From contig JAURVI010000039.1 in NCBI GenBank assembly GCA_030655515.1, positions 1 through 55,638 on the forward strand: a stretch of DNA of 55,638 bases. Direction: 5' to 3'. Below, one piece after another: positions 1 to 10,488 of this stretch. Position 1 is the first letter of the stretch, and each line of letters starts with the position of its first letter. A program made the position numbers and the translations under genes. Below the pieces are notes generated by a model. That model saw nothing but the letters and a program-made list of their open reading frames with translations. It was not told the DNA's origin and ran no database searches. The DNA is from Polaromonas sp. (lineage in GTDB: Bacteria > Pseudomonadota > Gammaproteobacteria > Burkholderiales > Burkholderiaceae_C).

Positions 1-495
1 GTTGAGCACCTTGGCCAGCGGGGCCAGGGCGTTGGTGGTGCAGCTGGCGTTGCTGATGATGGCTTCGCCGGCGTACTTGGCATCGTTCACGCCGTAGACG
101 AACATGGGCGTGTCGTCCTTGCAGGGGGCCGACATGATGACCTTCTTGGCGCCTGCGTCGATGTGCTTCTGGCAGGTTTCCTTGGTCAGGAACAGGCCGG
201 TCGATTCGAGCACGATGTCGGCGCCGACTTCGTTCCACTTGAGGTTCGCGGGGTCGCGCTCCTGCGTGAGGCGGATCTTCTTGCCGTTGACGATCAGCGT
301 GTTGCCGTCGACCGTGACTTCGCCCTTGAAGCGGCCATGCACCGAGTCGTACTGCAGCATGTACGCGAGGTAGTCGGGCTCGAGCAGGTCGTTGATGGCG
401 ACGATTTCGATGTCGTTCTTGAAGTTCTGGACCGCTGCGCGCAGCACGTTGCGACCGATGCGGCCGAAGCCGTTGATACCGAGTTTGATAGCCAT
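1..495 (-). CDS. gapA: Glyceraldehyde-3-phosphate dehydrogenase, type I (partial, N-terminal 165 residues)
   Basis: Glycolytic enzyme oxidising glyceraldehyde 3-phosphate to 1,3-bisphosphoglycerate with NAD in the cytoplasm. The start is clear: the protein opens [20 protein letters not shown], the Rossmann nucleotide-binding loop, and a GGAG ribosome site lies 8 bases upstream. The catalytic cysteine is C152 in the [13 protein letters not shown] motif. The C-terminal half continues beyond base 1, so the gene is cut by the window edge and not broken in the part seen. It lies 64 bp downstream of tkt on the same strand, so the two are probably co-transcribed, as expected for a Calvin/pentose-phosphate/glycolysis pair in Burkholderiales. 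Confidence 0.97.
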   Translation of the reverse strand, partial: MAIKLGINGFGRIGRNVLRAAVQNFKNDIEIVAINDLLEPDYLAYMLQYDSVHGRFKGEVTVDGNTLIVNGKKIRLTQERDPANLKWNEVGADIVLESTGLFLTKETCQKHIDAGAKKVIMSAPCKDDTPMFVYGVNDAKYAGEAIISNASCTTNALAPLAKVLN

Positions 496-559
496 CTGAC
501 TTGCTCCTAAGGTTGAAAAACTTGATGTGGACCGGCGGGAAGAAATGCCCTGCGCGCGA

Positions 560-2668
<2,109 letters not shown>

Positions 2669-2807
2669 GGGACTTTCGGGGGAAAAGGGTGGGTGGGATA
2701 GGGGGGAACCCGCGATTTTACCGGGCGAGCCCACCAGAGCGCCGATACAGGCCGAACACCCCGCCGATGTTCTCTTGTGCGCTCCCGCGCTGCTAGAGTT
2801 GCGCCCC

Positions 2808-3188
2808 ATGCATGGGCTGCACCTCACCGCCGACCTCCACGACTGCCAATGCGGCCTTCAATGGCTCACCGACCGGGAGGCGCTGGGCGCCGTCTGCCTG
2901 AAGGCGGTGGCCGCCGCGGGGCTGCAGGCGGTGGGCAAGCTGGTGCACGGATTTCCCGCGACGCCGATGGGGCCGGGCGGCGTCACGGCCACGGTGCTGC
3001 TGGCCGAATCGCACCTGTGCATCCACACCTGGCCCGAGCAGCGCGGCGTGACGCTGGACGTGTACGTGTGCAATTTCGGCGGCGACCACTCGGCCAAGGC
3101 GCACGCGCTGATGGAACGCCTGGTGTCGCTGTTCCAGCCGCGGCACAGCGAGCGCAACGAGCTGCAGCGCGGGCGCGTCGCAGCGTGA
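2808..3188 (+). CDS. speH: S-adenosylmethionine decarboxylase proenzyme (class 1B, SpeH/SpeD type)
   Basis: Makes decarboxylated AdoMet, the aminopropyl donor for spermidine synthesis. 126 residues, the usual size of the short bacterial class. The self-cleavage site is visible as [14 protein letters not shown]: cleavage between E67 and S68 would create the pyruvoyl cofactor. C88 in YVCNFGG sits where the catalytic cysteine is expected. The start at 2808 ([10 protein letters not shown]) fits the family; the longer frame upstream overlaps the tkt promoter side and is not conserved in style. Its stop overlaps the GTG start of murU (GTGA), so the two are translationally coupled. It is the only SpeD-type gene in the window and lies 22 kb from the spermidine-synthase homologue at 25754-27304. 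Confidence 0.93.
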   Translation: MHGLHLTADLHDCQCGLQWLTDREALGAVCLKAVAAAGLQAVGKLVHGFPATPMGPGGVTATVLLAESHLCIHTWPEQRGVTLDVYVCNFGGDHSAKAHALMERLVSLFQPRHSERNELQRGRVAA

Positions 3189-3940
3189 GCACCGCGGCCC
3201 CGATCCGCGCGATGGTCCTGGCCGCGGGCCGCGGCGAGCGCATGCGCCCGCTGACCGACACCTGCCCCAAGCCCCTGCTCGAGGTGCGCGGCAAGCCCCT
3301 GATGCAATGGGCGATGGAGGCGCTGGCCGCCGGCGGCTTCACCGAACTGGTGGTCAACACCGACTGGCTGGGCGACCAGATTTCAGGGCGCTTCGGCTCG
3401 AATCCGTTGACGGGCAACGGTGTCGCGCTATCAATTTCATACTCTGAAGAAGGCCGCGACTTCGGCGGCGCGCTGGAAACGGCTGGCGGCATCGTGCGCG
3501 CGCTGCCGCTGCTGGGCGAGGTGTTCTGGGTGGCGGCGGGCGACGTGTTCGCACCCGACTTCCGCTTCACCCGGGCCGCGGTCGACCGCTTCGTCGCCAG
3601 CGGCAAGCTCGCCCACCTGTGGCTGGTACCCAACCCGGCGCACAACCTCAAGGGCGACTTCGGCCTGTCGCCGCAGGGCCTGGCCCTCGACACGGCCGCC
3701 GAGAAGTTCACCTTCTCGACCATCGCCCTCTACCGCGCCGCATTCTTCGCGCCGCCGTACGGCGACATTCCGGCCGGCAACCCCGCCGGCCGCAAAGCCC
3801 CGTTGGCGCCGATGCTGCGCGCCGCGATGGACAATGAAATGGTGAGCGCCGAGCTCTACACCGGCGCCTGGACCGATGTGGGAACGCCCGAGCGCCTCGG
3901 TCAGCTCAATCAACTGAATCAACCGAACACGCCGAGATGA
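3185..3940 (+). CDS. murU: N-acetylmuramate alpha-1-phosphate uridylyltransferase (MurU-like nucleotidyltransferase)
   Basis: Sugar-phosphate nucleotidyltransferase expected to convert MurNAc-1-P to UDP-MurNAc in the peptidoglycan recycling bypass that avoids de novo MurA. 251 residues. The nucleotide-binding signature LAAGRGERMRPLTDTCPKP is at residues 12-30, with NTDWLGDQI and AAGDVF (metal-binding Asp) following. The GTG start at 3185 overlaps the speH stop, and the stop overlaps the pepP start (ATGA), giving a tight three-gene operon. The tail is a short Gln/Leu/Asn repeat. Its pathway partner amgK is normally adjacent in this family but here is 35 kb away at 38976, across the composition break. 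A related sugar nucleotidyltransferase specificity cannot be excluded. Confidence 0.88.
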   Translation: MSTAAPIRAMVLAAGRGERMRPLTDTCPKPLLEVRGKPLMQWAMEALAAGGFTELVVNTDWLGDQISGRFGSNPLTGNGVALSISYSEEGRDFGGALETAGGIVRALPLLGEVFWVAAGDVFAPDFRFTRAAVDRFVASGKLAHLWLVPNPAHNLKGDFGLSPQGLALDTAAEKFTFSTIALYRAAFFAPPYGDIPAGNPAGRKAPLAPMLRAAMDNEMVSAELYTGAWTDVGTPERLGQLNQLNQPNTPR

Positions 3941-5337
3941 CTTCAGACACCACCACCTCCGCCATCTATGCCGAGCGCCGCGCGCGCCTCGCCGCCCAAC
4001 TGGGCAAGGACGGCATCGCCATCATCCCCACCGCGCCCGAGCGCCAGCGCAACCGCGACAGCGACTTCCTGTTTCGCCACGACAGCTACTTCTATTACCT
4101 GAGCGGCTTCACCGAGCCCAACGCGTGGCTGGTGCTGTCGGGCGACGGCCGCTCCACGCTGTTCTGCGCGCCCAAGGACCTGGAGCGCGAGATCTGGGAC
4201 GGCTTCCGCCTCGGCCCCGAGGCCGCGCCCGCCGCGCTGGGCGTGGACGACGCGCTCTCCGTCAGCGACCTCGACGCGAAGCTGCCCAAGCTGCTGGAAA
4301 ACAAGTCGACCGTGTGGTTTCCCTTCGCCACGCACAAGGGCCTGGAGACGCGCATCGACGGCTGGCTGCAGTCTGTGCGCGCGCGCGTGCGCTACGGCGC
4401 GCTGTGCCCCGAGGAGCAGCGCGACCTGTGCGGCCCGCTCGACGAGATGCGCCTGGTGAAAGACGCGCACGAGCAGGACGTGATGCGCCGCGCCGCGCAG
4501 ATCAGCGCGCGCGCCCACATCCGCGCGATGCAGCTGTCGGCGCGCATGTTGCGCGAGGGCAAGGACGTGCGCGAGTACCACCTCGACGCCGAGCTGCTGC
4601 ACGAGTTCCGCCTGGGCGGCTCGCAGTACCCGGCCTACGGCTCCATCGTCGCGGCCGGCGCCAATGCCTGCGTGCTGCACTACCGCGCCGACGCCGCGCC
4701 CGTGCGCCCGGGCGAGCTGGTGCTGATCGACGCAGGCTGCGAGCTCGACGGCTACGCCAGCGACATCACCCGCACCTTTCCGGCCGACGGAAAGTTCACC
4801 GGCCCGCAGCGCGCGCTGTACGACCTGGTGCTGCAGAGCCAGTACGCCTCGGCCGCCGCCACCAAGGCCGGCAACCGCTTCAACGACCCGCACGACGCGG
4901 CCGTGAAGGTGCTGGCGCAGGGCATGCTCGACCTGGGCCTGCTGGACGCCAACAAGATCGGCGGGCTGGACGACGTGATCGACTCGCGCGCCTACTTCCA
5001 GTTCTACATGCACCGCACCGGCCACTGGCTGGGCATGGACGTGCACGACTGCGGCAGCTACGTCGAGCCCACGCAGGTCGGCGAGGTGAGCGAGCGCAAA
5101 GATCCGCTGTCCAACGAAGTCATCAAGAACCGCCCGAGCCGCATCCTGCACCCGGGCATGGTGCTGACGCTGGAACCCGGCATCTACGTGCGCCCCGGCG
5201 AAGGCGTGCCTGAGCAGTTCCACCACATCGGCATCCGCATCGAGGACGACGCGATCGTCACGGCCGAGGGCTGCGAGCTCATTTCTCGCGGCGTGCCGGT
5301 GGACGCGGACGAGATCGAGGCGCTGATGCGGGCCTGA
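3937..5337 (+). CDS. pepP: Xaa-Pro aminopeptidase (aminopeptidase P, M24B)
   Basis: Cytoplasmic dinuclear-metal peptidase removing an N-terminal residue that precedes proline. 466 residues, a normal length: an N-terminal AMP_N domain, then the pita-bread M24 fold. Metal ligands are visible as Asp265 in LIDAGCE, Asp276 in ASDITRTFP, a His near 363 in HRTGHWLGMD, a Glu near 413 in LTLEPGIYV, and a Glu near 436 in GIRIEDD. It starts by 4-bp overlap with murU. The last 59 bp overlap, tail to tail, the 3' end of the LysR gene on the other strand. Confidence 0.96.
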   Translation: MTSDTTTSAIYAERRARLAAQLGKDGIAIIPTAPERQRNRDSDFLFRHDSYFYYLSGFTEPNAWLVLSGDGRSTLFCAPKDLEREIWDGFRLGPEAAPAALGVDDALSVSDLDAKLPKLLENKSTVWFPFATHKGLETRIDGWLQSVRARVRYGALCPEEQRDLCGPLDEMRLVKDAHEQDVMRRAAQISARAHIRAMQLSARMLREGKDVREYHLDAELLHEFRLGGSQYPAYGSIVAAGANACVLHYRADAAPVRPGELVLIDAGCELDGYASDITRTFPADGKFTGPQRALYDLVLQSQYASAAATKAGNRFNDPHDAAVKVLAQGMLDLGLLDANKIGGLDDVIDSRAYFQFYMHRTGHWLGMDVHDCGSYVEPTQVGEVSERKDPLSNEVIKNRPSRILHPGMVLTLEPGIYVRPGEGVPEQFHHIGIRIEDDAIVTAEGCELISRGVPVDADEIEALMRA

Positions 5338-6280
5338 CCGGCCTGAGCGGCTTGGTCGCCCGCTGCGACACCGGCGGCGGCGCGTGCCGCGCCTGCAGGA
5401 AGTCGATGAACACCCTGAGCTTGCGCGGCATCTGCGCGCGGCCCGGGTGGTACAGGTAGAAGCCCGGAAAGCTCGGCCACCACGGCTCGAGCAGCGGCAC
5501 GAGGCGGCCGCTCGCGAAGTCTTCGCGCACGGCGTCCTCGAACGCCACCATGATTCCCGCGCCCGAGCGCGCGGCCGCCAGCAGCACGTCGCTGTCGTTG
5601 CTCACCAGCGGCCCGGCCACCTCGATGTCGAGCACGCGGCCGTCCTGCGCGTACTCCCAGCGATACAGGCCGCCCGTGGTCAGGCGGTAGTTCAGGCATT
5701 GGTGCGCGCGCAGGTCCTCGGGCGATCGGGGCAGCGTGCGGCCCGCGAGGTAGCGCGGCGAGGCGAAGGTGACCATGCGCTGCGGCCCGCCCACGGGCAC
5801 GGCCACCACGTCCTGCGCGAGGCTTTCGCCGAGCCGGATGCCGGCGTCGAAGCCGCCTTCCACCAGGTCGACCATTCGGTTGTCGCAGACCAGCTCGAGC
5901 GTGATGTCGGGGTAGGCCTGCGCGAAGTCGCCGAAGTGCGGGTACAGCAGCAGCTCGGTGGACACCCGCGCGGCGTTCAGGCGCAGCAGGCCGGCCGGCC
6001 GGTCGCGCGCCTCGTCGAGGCCTTCGACCGCGTGCGCCAGCGCATCGAGCGCCGGGCGCGCGCCGTTCAACAGTTGCTGGCCCAGCTCGGTCACGCCTAC
6101 GCGGCGCGTGGTGCGGTCGAGCAGGCGCACGCCCAGGCGCTGCTCCAGCGTGCGCACCGTCTGCGACAGGGCCGAAGGCGACACGCCCAGTTCTTCCGCG
6201 GCGCGGGTGAAGCTGGCGTGGTGCGCCACGCGGGCGAAGGCGGCGATTGCGGGGAGCAGTTCGGGCGACATGCGGGTCAT
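5279..6280 (-). CDS. LysR-family transcriptional regulator
   Basis: DNA-binding regulator with an N-terminal winged helix-turn-helix (ELLPAIAAFARVAHHASFTR, then AAEELGVSPSALSQTVRTLE) and a C-terminal LysR substrate-binding domain. 333 residues from the MTRMSPE start. An in-frame ATG at 6298 is less likely because it extends beyond the family start. It diverges from the aldo/keto reductase at 6410 across 130 bp, the classic arrangement in which a LysR protein controls its neighbour; that is inference. The last 25 or so residues are Arg/Pro/Ala-rich and are encoded antisense to the end of pepP, so the C-terminus looks like a read-through extension and not a conserved domain. Confidence 0.93.
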   Translation of the reverse strand: MTRMSPELLPAIAAFARVAHHASFTRAAEELGVSPSALSQTVRTLEQRLGVRLLDRTTRRVGVTELGQQLLNGARPALDALAHAVEGLDEARDRPAGLLRLNAARVSTELLLYPHFGDFAQAYPDITLELVCDNRMVDLVEGGFDAGIRLGESLAQDVVAVPVGGPQRMVTFASPRYLAGRTLPRSPEDLRAHQCLNYRLTTGGLYRWEYAQDGRVLDIEVAGPLVSNDSDVLLAAARSGAGIMVAFEDAVREDFASGRLVPLLEPWWPSFPGFYLYHPGRAQMPRKLRVFIDFLQARHAPPPVSQRATKPLRPVRPASAPRSRPRPPARREK

Positions 6281-6409
6281 TATGAAGACTGGCTTCACAA
6301 AGCATCAAGCCCAGGGGGCTGTTTCCGAGGCAATGCCGGAACTACCTTCGAGGCCATGGCGCTGCAACCGCGCCGCCAACCGGCAAGCCACCTCGAAAGG
6401 ACATCCACC

Positions 6410-7477
6410 ATGAAGCTCGACCACTACCTCACCCTCGGCCGCTCGGGCCTGCGCGTCAGCCCCCTGTCGCTGGGCACCATGACCTTCGGCAGCGACTGGG
6501 GCTGGGGCGCCGACGCGAGCGAGTCGCGCCGCATGTTCGACCTGTACCGCGAGCGCGGCGGCAACTTCGTCGACACCGCCAACTTCTATACCAACGGCAG
6601 CTCGGAGAAGCTGCTCGGCCAGTTCCTCGAAGGCCAGCGCGAGTCGGTGGTGCTGGCCACCAAGTACACGCTGAACATGCAACCCGGCAACCCCAACGCG
6701 GGCGGCAACCACCGGCGCAACATGGTCCGCTCGGTCGAGGCCAGCCTGAAGCGCCTGGGCACCGACTACATCGACCTTCTGTACCTGCACATCTGGGACA
6801 ACCTCACGCCCGTGGAGGAAGTGATGCGCGCCTTCGACGACCTGGTGCGCTCGGGCAAGGTGCTGTACGCGGGCATCTCCGACACGCCGGCCTGGCAGGT
6901 GGCGCGCATGCAGACACTGGCGGACCTGCGCGGCTGGACGCCGCTGGTGGCGCTGCAGATCGAGCACAGCCTGATCGAGCGCACCGTGGAGCGCGAGCTG
7001 CTGCCGATGGCGCACGAGCTCGGCCTGGGCGTGATGGCGTGGTCGCCGCTGGGCAGCGGCGTGCTGTCGGGCAAGTACACGCGCGCCGACCTCGGCCACA
7101 CGAAGGACGCGGCCTTGGGCGTGACCGGCACGCGCAAGGACGTGGCCGCCGGCAACGGCGCGCTCAGCGAGCGCTCGCTGGCCATCGCCGAGGTGGTCGC
7201 GCAGGTGGCGAAGGAACAGGGCCGCTCGTCCGCGCAGATCGCATTGGCCTGGCTGCTGCACCGCACGGCGCCGGTGGTGATGCCGATCATCGGCGCGCGC
7301 ACGCTGGCGCAGTTCGAGGACAACCTGGGCGCGCTCGACGTGCGGCTCGACGACGCCGCGCTGCAGCGGCTCGACGCGGCCAGCACCATCGCCAAGGGCT
7401 TTCCGCACGACTTCATGGCCTTGCCGATGACGCAGGGCGTGGTGTCCGGCGGCACGGTGACGCGGCGGCCGGCATGA
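6410..7477 (+). CDS. Aldo/keto reductase
   Basis: NADPH-dependent oxidoreductase of the AKR superfamily, TIM-barrel fold, cytoplasmic. 355 residues. The catalytic tetrad is visible: Asp55 and Tyr60 (FVDTANFY), Lys85 (ATKYT) and His127 (LYLHIWD). The cofactor segment PIIGARTLAQFEDN near the C-terminus is typical of the YajO/YhdN-like group. A good ribosome site (AAAGGA) precedes the ATG at 6410. It is divergent from the LysR regulator and probably controlled by it. The physiological substrate cannot be told from sequence. Confidence 0.94.
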   Translation: MKLDHYLTLGRSGLRVSPLSLGTMTFGSDWGWGADASESRRMFDLYRERGGNFVDTANFYTNGSSEKLLGQFLEGQRESVVLATKYTLNMQPGNPNAGGNHRRNMVRSVEASLKRLGTDYIDLLYLHIWDNLTPVEEVMRAFDDLVRSGKVLYAGISDTPAWQVARMQTLADLRGWTPLVALQIEHSLIERTVERELLPMAHELGLGVMAWSPLGSGVLSGKYTRADLGHTKDAALGVTGTRKDVAAGNGALSERSLAIAEVVAQVAKEQGRSSAQIALAWLLHRTAPVVMPIIGARTLAQFEDNLGALDVRLDDAALQRLDAASTIAKGFPHDFMALPMTQGVVSGGTVTRRPA

Positions 7478-7537
7478 CGCAGCGGCGGCGCGGCGCGCGA
7501 TGACGGGCGGGCGTCTCGCCTTTCCTCGCCGCGTGGC

Positions 7538-7894
7538 TCAGCCGGCGAGCAGCAGCCAGGCCAGCGCCCCGCCCAGCGCGAGCAGCGCGGCCGCGCAGGC
7601 GATCCAGTGAAGGCGGCGCGGCGCGTAGCTCAGGAGGCCGACCGTCACCTGCGCGGCCACGGTCAGTGCGCCGAGCCACAGCACCCAGCCGATCGCGCGG
7701 CCGCCCGACTGCAGGCTGGCCGCGAGCGACATGCACAGCAGCGCGGTGCCACCCAGCTGCAGCCAGCGGCGCCACGCGCCCGGCGTGCTGCCGCGGCCGA
7801 ACACGTCTTCGGTGTGGCGGTCCATCGCGAGGCTCAGCGCACAGAAGCCGGCAAGCGACGCGGTGAAGACCAGGAGGAGGAGCAGCGTGTCCAT
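7538..7894 (-). CDS. DUF3325 small membrane protein
   Basis: 118-residue, mostly hydrophobic protein with about four membrane helices and the family-like motif FCALSLAMDRHTEDVFG. Function unknown. DUF3325 proteins occur at the end of operons with a PepSY membrane protein and DUF3649, often next to TonB-dependent siderophore receptors, so a role in iron or siderophore handling at the inner membrane is inferred. Its start overlaps the stop of the upstream PepSY gene by an ATGA, so translation is coupled. Last gene of the operon. Confidence 0.85.
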   Translation of the reverse strand: MDTLLLLLVFTASLAGFCALSLAMDRHTEDVFGRGSTPGAWRRWLQLGGTALLCMSLAASLQSGGRAIGWVLWLGALTVAAQVTVGLLSYAPRRLHWIACAAALLALGGALAWLLLAG

Positions 7895-9567
7895 CAGGGG
7901 CGCTGACCCGACGCGGTGGAGGTGGCCAGTCCATCGGCATTCGCGGGCATGGGCTCGCCATTCGATGCCTGCGCCCGCGCTGCCGTCTGCTTGCGGTGCT
8001 TGCGCTCCACCAGCCACGCCGCGCCCGCGAGCGCGAGCCCCAGCGCGATCGCCACCAGGTCGAAGCCCGCCACCGCGCTCGGACCCGAGCGCAGGCTCAC
8101 CGTCAACGGAGCAGGGCCGGTGAATGCGTTGAGCACCGGTAGCAGCACGAACAGCAGCGCGCCCAGCGCCAGCTGCGCCTGCCACATGCGCAGCGTGGGC
8201 CGCAGCAGGCCCAGCACCGCGGCGGCGCCCCAGACGATGAAGAACCAGCGGACCTCGGCCTCGCCGCGGCCGGCCACGTCGAGCGGCAGCAGCCGGTTGG
8301 CCCAGAAGAAGGCGGCCATGGCCATCGGCAGGCCGGCGATCGCGCCGAGGTTGAGCCCGTCGACCAGCCGCAGCCCGAAGCCCACGCGGCCGCCCTGCTT
8401 GAGCGCCTTGGCGAACTTCTGGCGCTCCTTCACGGCCCACAGCAGCAGGCCGGTGGCCACCATCAGGCAGCCCGCGAGGCCCGACACGAAGAACAGCGCG
8501 CGCACCAGCGGATCGCCGAAGCGCCCGATGTGCAGCCCGTAGAGCACGCTGCGCGTCTCGGCAGCGGCCGGCGTGGTCTCGCCGAACGCGCCGATCGGCG
8601 CGCCGGTGACGCCGTCGAACTGCATCGTCGGCTGCTCGGAGCCCATCTGCGCGCCGTCGCCGCGGCGCACGATGACCACCGCGTTCGCGTCGTTGGGCGA
8701 ATTGACGGTGATGCGGCTCACCGGCGCGCCGCCCCAGTGCGCCGAGGCCTGCGCGAGCATCGGCGCGATGGGCGCCATCGGCGCCTTCGTGCCCGAGGCC
8801 TTGAACGCGTCGCGCGTGCTTCCCGCGAAGGCTTCGGCAAAGAAGGCCTGCGTGCCGCCGCTGTCCTTGTAGGCCGCCTGCGGGCCCCAGGGCATGTACA
8901 TGAACATCAGCGTGACCAGGCCCGTGTACGTGATCATCGCGTGGTAGGGCAGCGCCAGCACCGCCGTCGCGTTGTGCGCGTCGAGCCACGAGCGCTGGCC
9001 CTTCTTCGGGCGGAAGGTGAAGAAGTCCTTGAAGATGCGCTTGTGCGTGACGATGCCGCTGAAGATGGCAACGAGCATGAACATCGCGCAGAAGCCGACG
9101 ATCCAGCGCCCCCAGATCGCGGGCATGTAGTGCAGGTCGAAGTGCAGCCGGTAGAAGAACTCGCCGCCCAGCGTCTCGCGCACCGCCGCGGAGGCTTCGC
9201 CGGTGGCGGGGTCGAGCACCGCGCGGCCGAAGCGGTCGCGGCGGCTCGCCGGCGCGGCGCCGGCGGGCGGCGCGGGCCTGGTCCAGAACAGGCTGGTGGA
9301 TGGCTCGCGCTGCGTCGGCAGCGTGATGAACCAGCGCGGCCCGTTCGCCGCGTGCTGCTGCAGCCAGGCGAAGGCCGTCTCGGCCGAGCGGGCCTGCGGC
9401 ACCGGCTCGCGCAAGAGGCCGTGCAGCTCCGGCTTCATCCAGACCGTGATCTCGTCCTTGAAGTACGAGGCCGTGCCGGCCGCGAACACCATGAACAGCA
9501 CCCAGCCGACCAGCAGGCCCGACCAGGTGTGCAGCCACGCCATCGACTGGCGGAACCCCTCCTTCAT
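7894..9567 (-). CDS. PepSY-associated transmembrane protein (siderophore/iron-type)
   Basis: 557-residue inner-membrane protein starting MKEGFRQSMAWLHTWSGLLV, the standard opening of PepSY_TM proteins (PiuB/FpvG-like). Membrane helices lie at roughly residues 12-35, 190-215, 240-265, 380-405 and in a C-terminal cluster, with a PepSY-type periplasmic section between. Family knowledge: such proteins act in periplasmic reduction of ferric siderophores or as iron-linked membrane reductases. The start is fixed by a 4-bp overlap with DUF3649 upstream, and the stop overlaps DUF3325. The Fur box upstream of the operon supports iron repression. No siderophore receptor lies in the window. Confidence 0.9.
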   Translation of the reverse strand: MKEGFRQSMAWLHTWSGLLVGWVLFMVFAAGTASYFKDEITVWMKPELHGLLREPVPQARSAETAFAWLQQHAANGPRWFITLPTQREPSTSLFWTRPAPPAGAAPASRRDRFGRAVLDPATGEASAAVRETLGGEFFYRLHFDLHYMPAIWGRWIVGFCAMFMLVAIFSGIVTHKRIFKDFFTFRPKKGQRSWLDAHNATAVLALPYHAMITYTGLVTLMFMYMPWGPQAAYKDSGGTQAFFAEAFAGSTRDAFKASGTKAPMAPIAPMLAQASAHWGGAPVSRITVNSPNDANAVVIVRRGDGAQMGSEQPTMQFDGVTGAPIGAFGETTPAAAETRSVLYGLHIGRFGDPLVRALFFVSGLAGCLMVATGLLLWAVKERQKFAKALKQGGRVGFGLRLVDGLNLGAIAGLPMAMAAFFWANRLLPLDVAGRGEAEVRWFFIVWGAAAVLGLLRPTLRMWQAQLALGALLFVLLPVLNAFTGPAPLTVSLRSGPSAVAGFDLVAIALGLALAGAAWLVERKHRKQTAARAQASNGEPMPANADGLATSTASGQRP

Positions 9568-9872
9568 GCGCCGCCTCCGGCCGCGGGCAGGCACAGCCAC
9601 AGCAGGAGCGCCAGCGGCGCGGCCACGGCGGCCAGGCCGCTCCATGCACGCACCGCGGTGCGCGCGGCGAACACCCACATCACCGCGAGCGCGAAGACGA
9701 TGAAGGACGCCAGCGTGCCGGTCAGCGCGGCCTCGCTGCGCGCCATGCCGCTTGCGAAGGGCAGGCACACGGCGAGTGCGGCGGCGGACAGGGCCGCCAC
9801 GCCGTAGCCGCCGAGGATGGCGGCGAGCGCGCGGGATGCGACGCCGAGCCGGTGGCGCACGCCGGCGGTCAC
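9564..9872 (-). CDS. DUF3649 membrane protein
   Basis: Short membrane protein whose C-terminal part matches the DUF3649 style (RALAAILGGYG, then TGTLASFIVFALAVMWVFAA). Three membrane helices. The start is uncertain. The longest frame begins at 9977, upstream of and through the Fur box, which a real message should not include. The GTG at 9872 gives 102 residues and overlaps the TGA of a 14-codon ATG frame (9915-9871, opening MNFRTILRAAR), which could be a coupled leader. First gene of the DUF3649-PepSY-DUF3325 operon; function unknown, probably iron-linked. Confidence 0.72.
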   Translation of the reverse strand: MTAGVRHRLGVASRALAAILGGYGVAALSAAALAVCLPFASGMARSEAALTGTLASFIVFALAVMWVFAARTAVRAWSGLAAVAAPLALLLWLCLPAAGGGA

Positions 9873-9940
9873 AGCGCGGGCCTGGCGGCGCGCAGGATCG
9901 TTCGGAAATTCATTGGGGGAAGGGAACCGGGAAAAAAGCC

Positions 9941-9961
9941 AGATGAGAATCATACTCATCT
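9941..9961 (-). promoter_or_regulatory. Fur box upstream of the DUF3649-PepSY operon
   Basis: A 21-base near-perfect dyad, AGATGAGAATCATACTCATC plus T, matches the proteobacterial Fur operator style (TGAGAATcATtCTCA). It lies between the end of hxlR and the DUF3649 gene, just upstream of the likely start, so ferric Fur would block this operon's promoter. Confidence 0.8.
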
Positions 9962-10019
9962 GGGCGATTTCTCCCAAGCGGCGGCCGCCGTCGCCCCGCG
10001 GGCTCGAGGGTTCGGCGGC

Positions 10020-10391
10020 TCAGGCCAGCGCGTCGAGTTCGCAGGCGGCCATGCGGTCGAGTTCGTCGGCCTGCGCCGCGTGCCGCTGGCCCCATTCGCA
10101 CAGCGCGCGCAGCAGCGGCTTCAGGCTGCGGCCCAGCTCGGTCACCGAATACTCCACGCGCGGCGGCATCTCGGCAAACACCTCGCGCGCCACCAGCCCG
10201 TGCGCCTGCAGTTCGCGCAACTGCTGCACCAGCACCTTCTGGCTGGTGTCGGGCAGTTGCCGCTTGAGCTGCGACAGCCGCCGCGGCCCGGCGAACAAGT
10301 GATAAAGAATGATCGCCTTCCAGCGGCCGGACAAGACCCTGAGCGCGCGTTCTGCGGGCAGCGTGGGAAGCTGCTTGATGGCATCCACCAT
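10020..10391 (-). CDS. HxlR-family transcriptional regulator
   Basis: 123-residue winged-helix regulator: RWKAIILYHLFAGPRRLSQL, then the recognition segment around QKVLVQQLRELQAHGLVARE and the wing VEYSVTELGRSL. The start at 10391 (MVDAIKQLP) fits family length; upstream in-frame ATGs give an unrelated extension. It is divergent from the quinone oxidoreductase at 10489 with a 97-bp gap, the arrangement of QorR-type regulators that sense thiol or quinone stress. No cysteine is near the usual N-terminal sensing position of QorR/YodB, so the sensing mode may differ. Confidence 0.9.
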   Translation of the reverse strand: MVDAIKQLPTLPAERALRVLSGRWKAIILYHLFAGPRRLSQLKRQLPDTSQKVLVQQLRELQAHGLVAREVFAEMPPRVEYSVTELGRSLKPLLRALCEWGQRHAAQADELDRMAACELDALA

Positions 10392-10488
10392 GGTGACCTC
10401 GCGGTGCCTATGGCACGTCGTTGTGTGTATGAAAGGCGTGGAGGGTACGGCAATCTCGCGGCTTATTTCCCCACCTTCGCGAGTGCCA

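Noticed and set aside
3411..3450. AT-rich dip in murU containing CGCTATCAATTTCATACTC
   Set aside because: It resembles one arm of common Comamonadaceae intergenic repeats, but the encoded protein (ALSISYSEEGRDFGG) aligns with normal nucleotidyltransferase sequence, so no insertion can be claimed.
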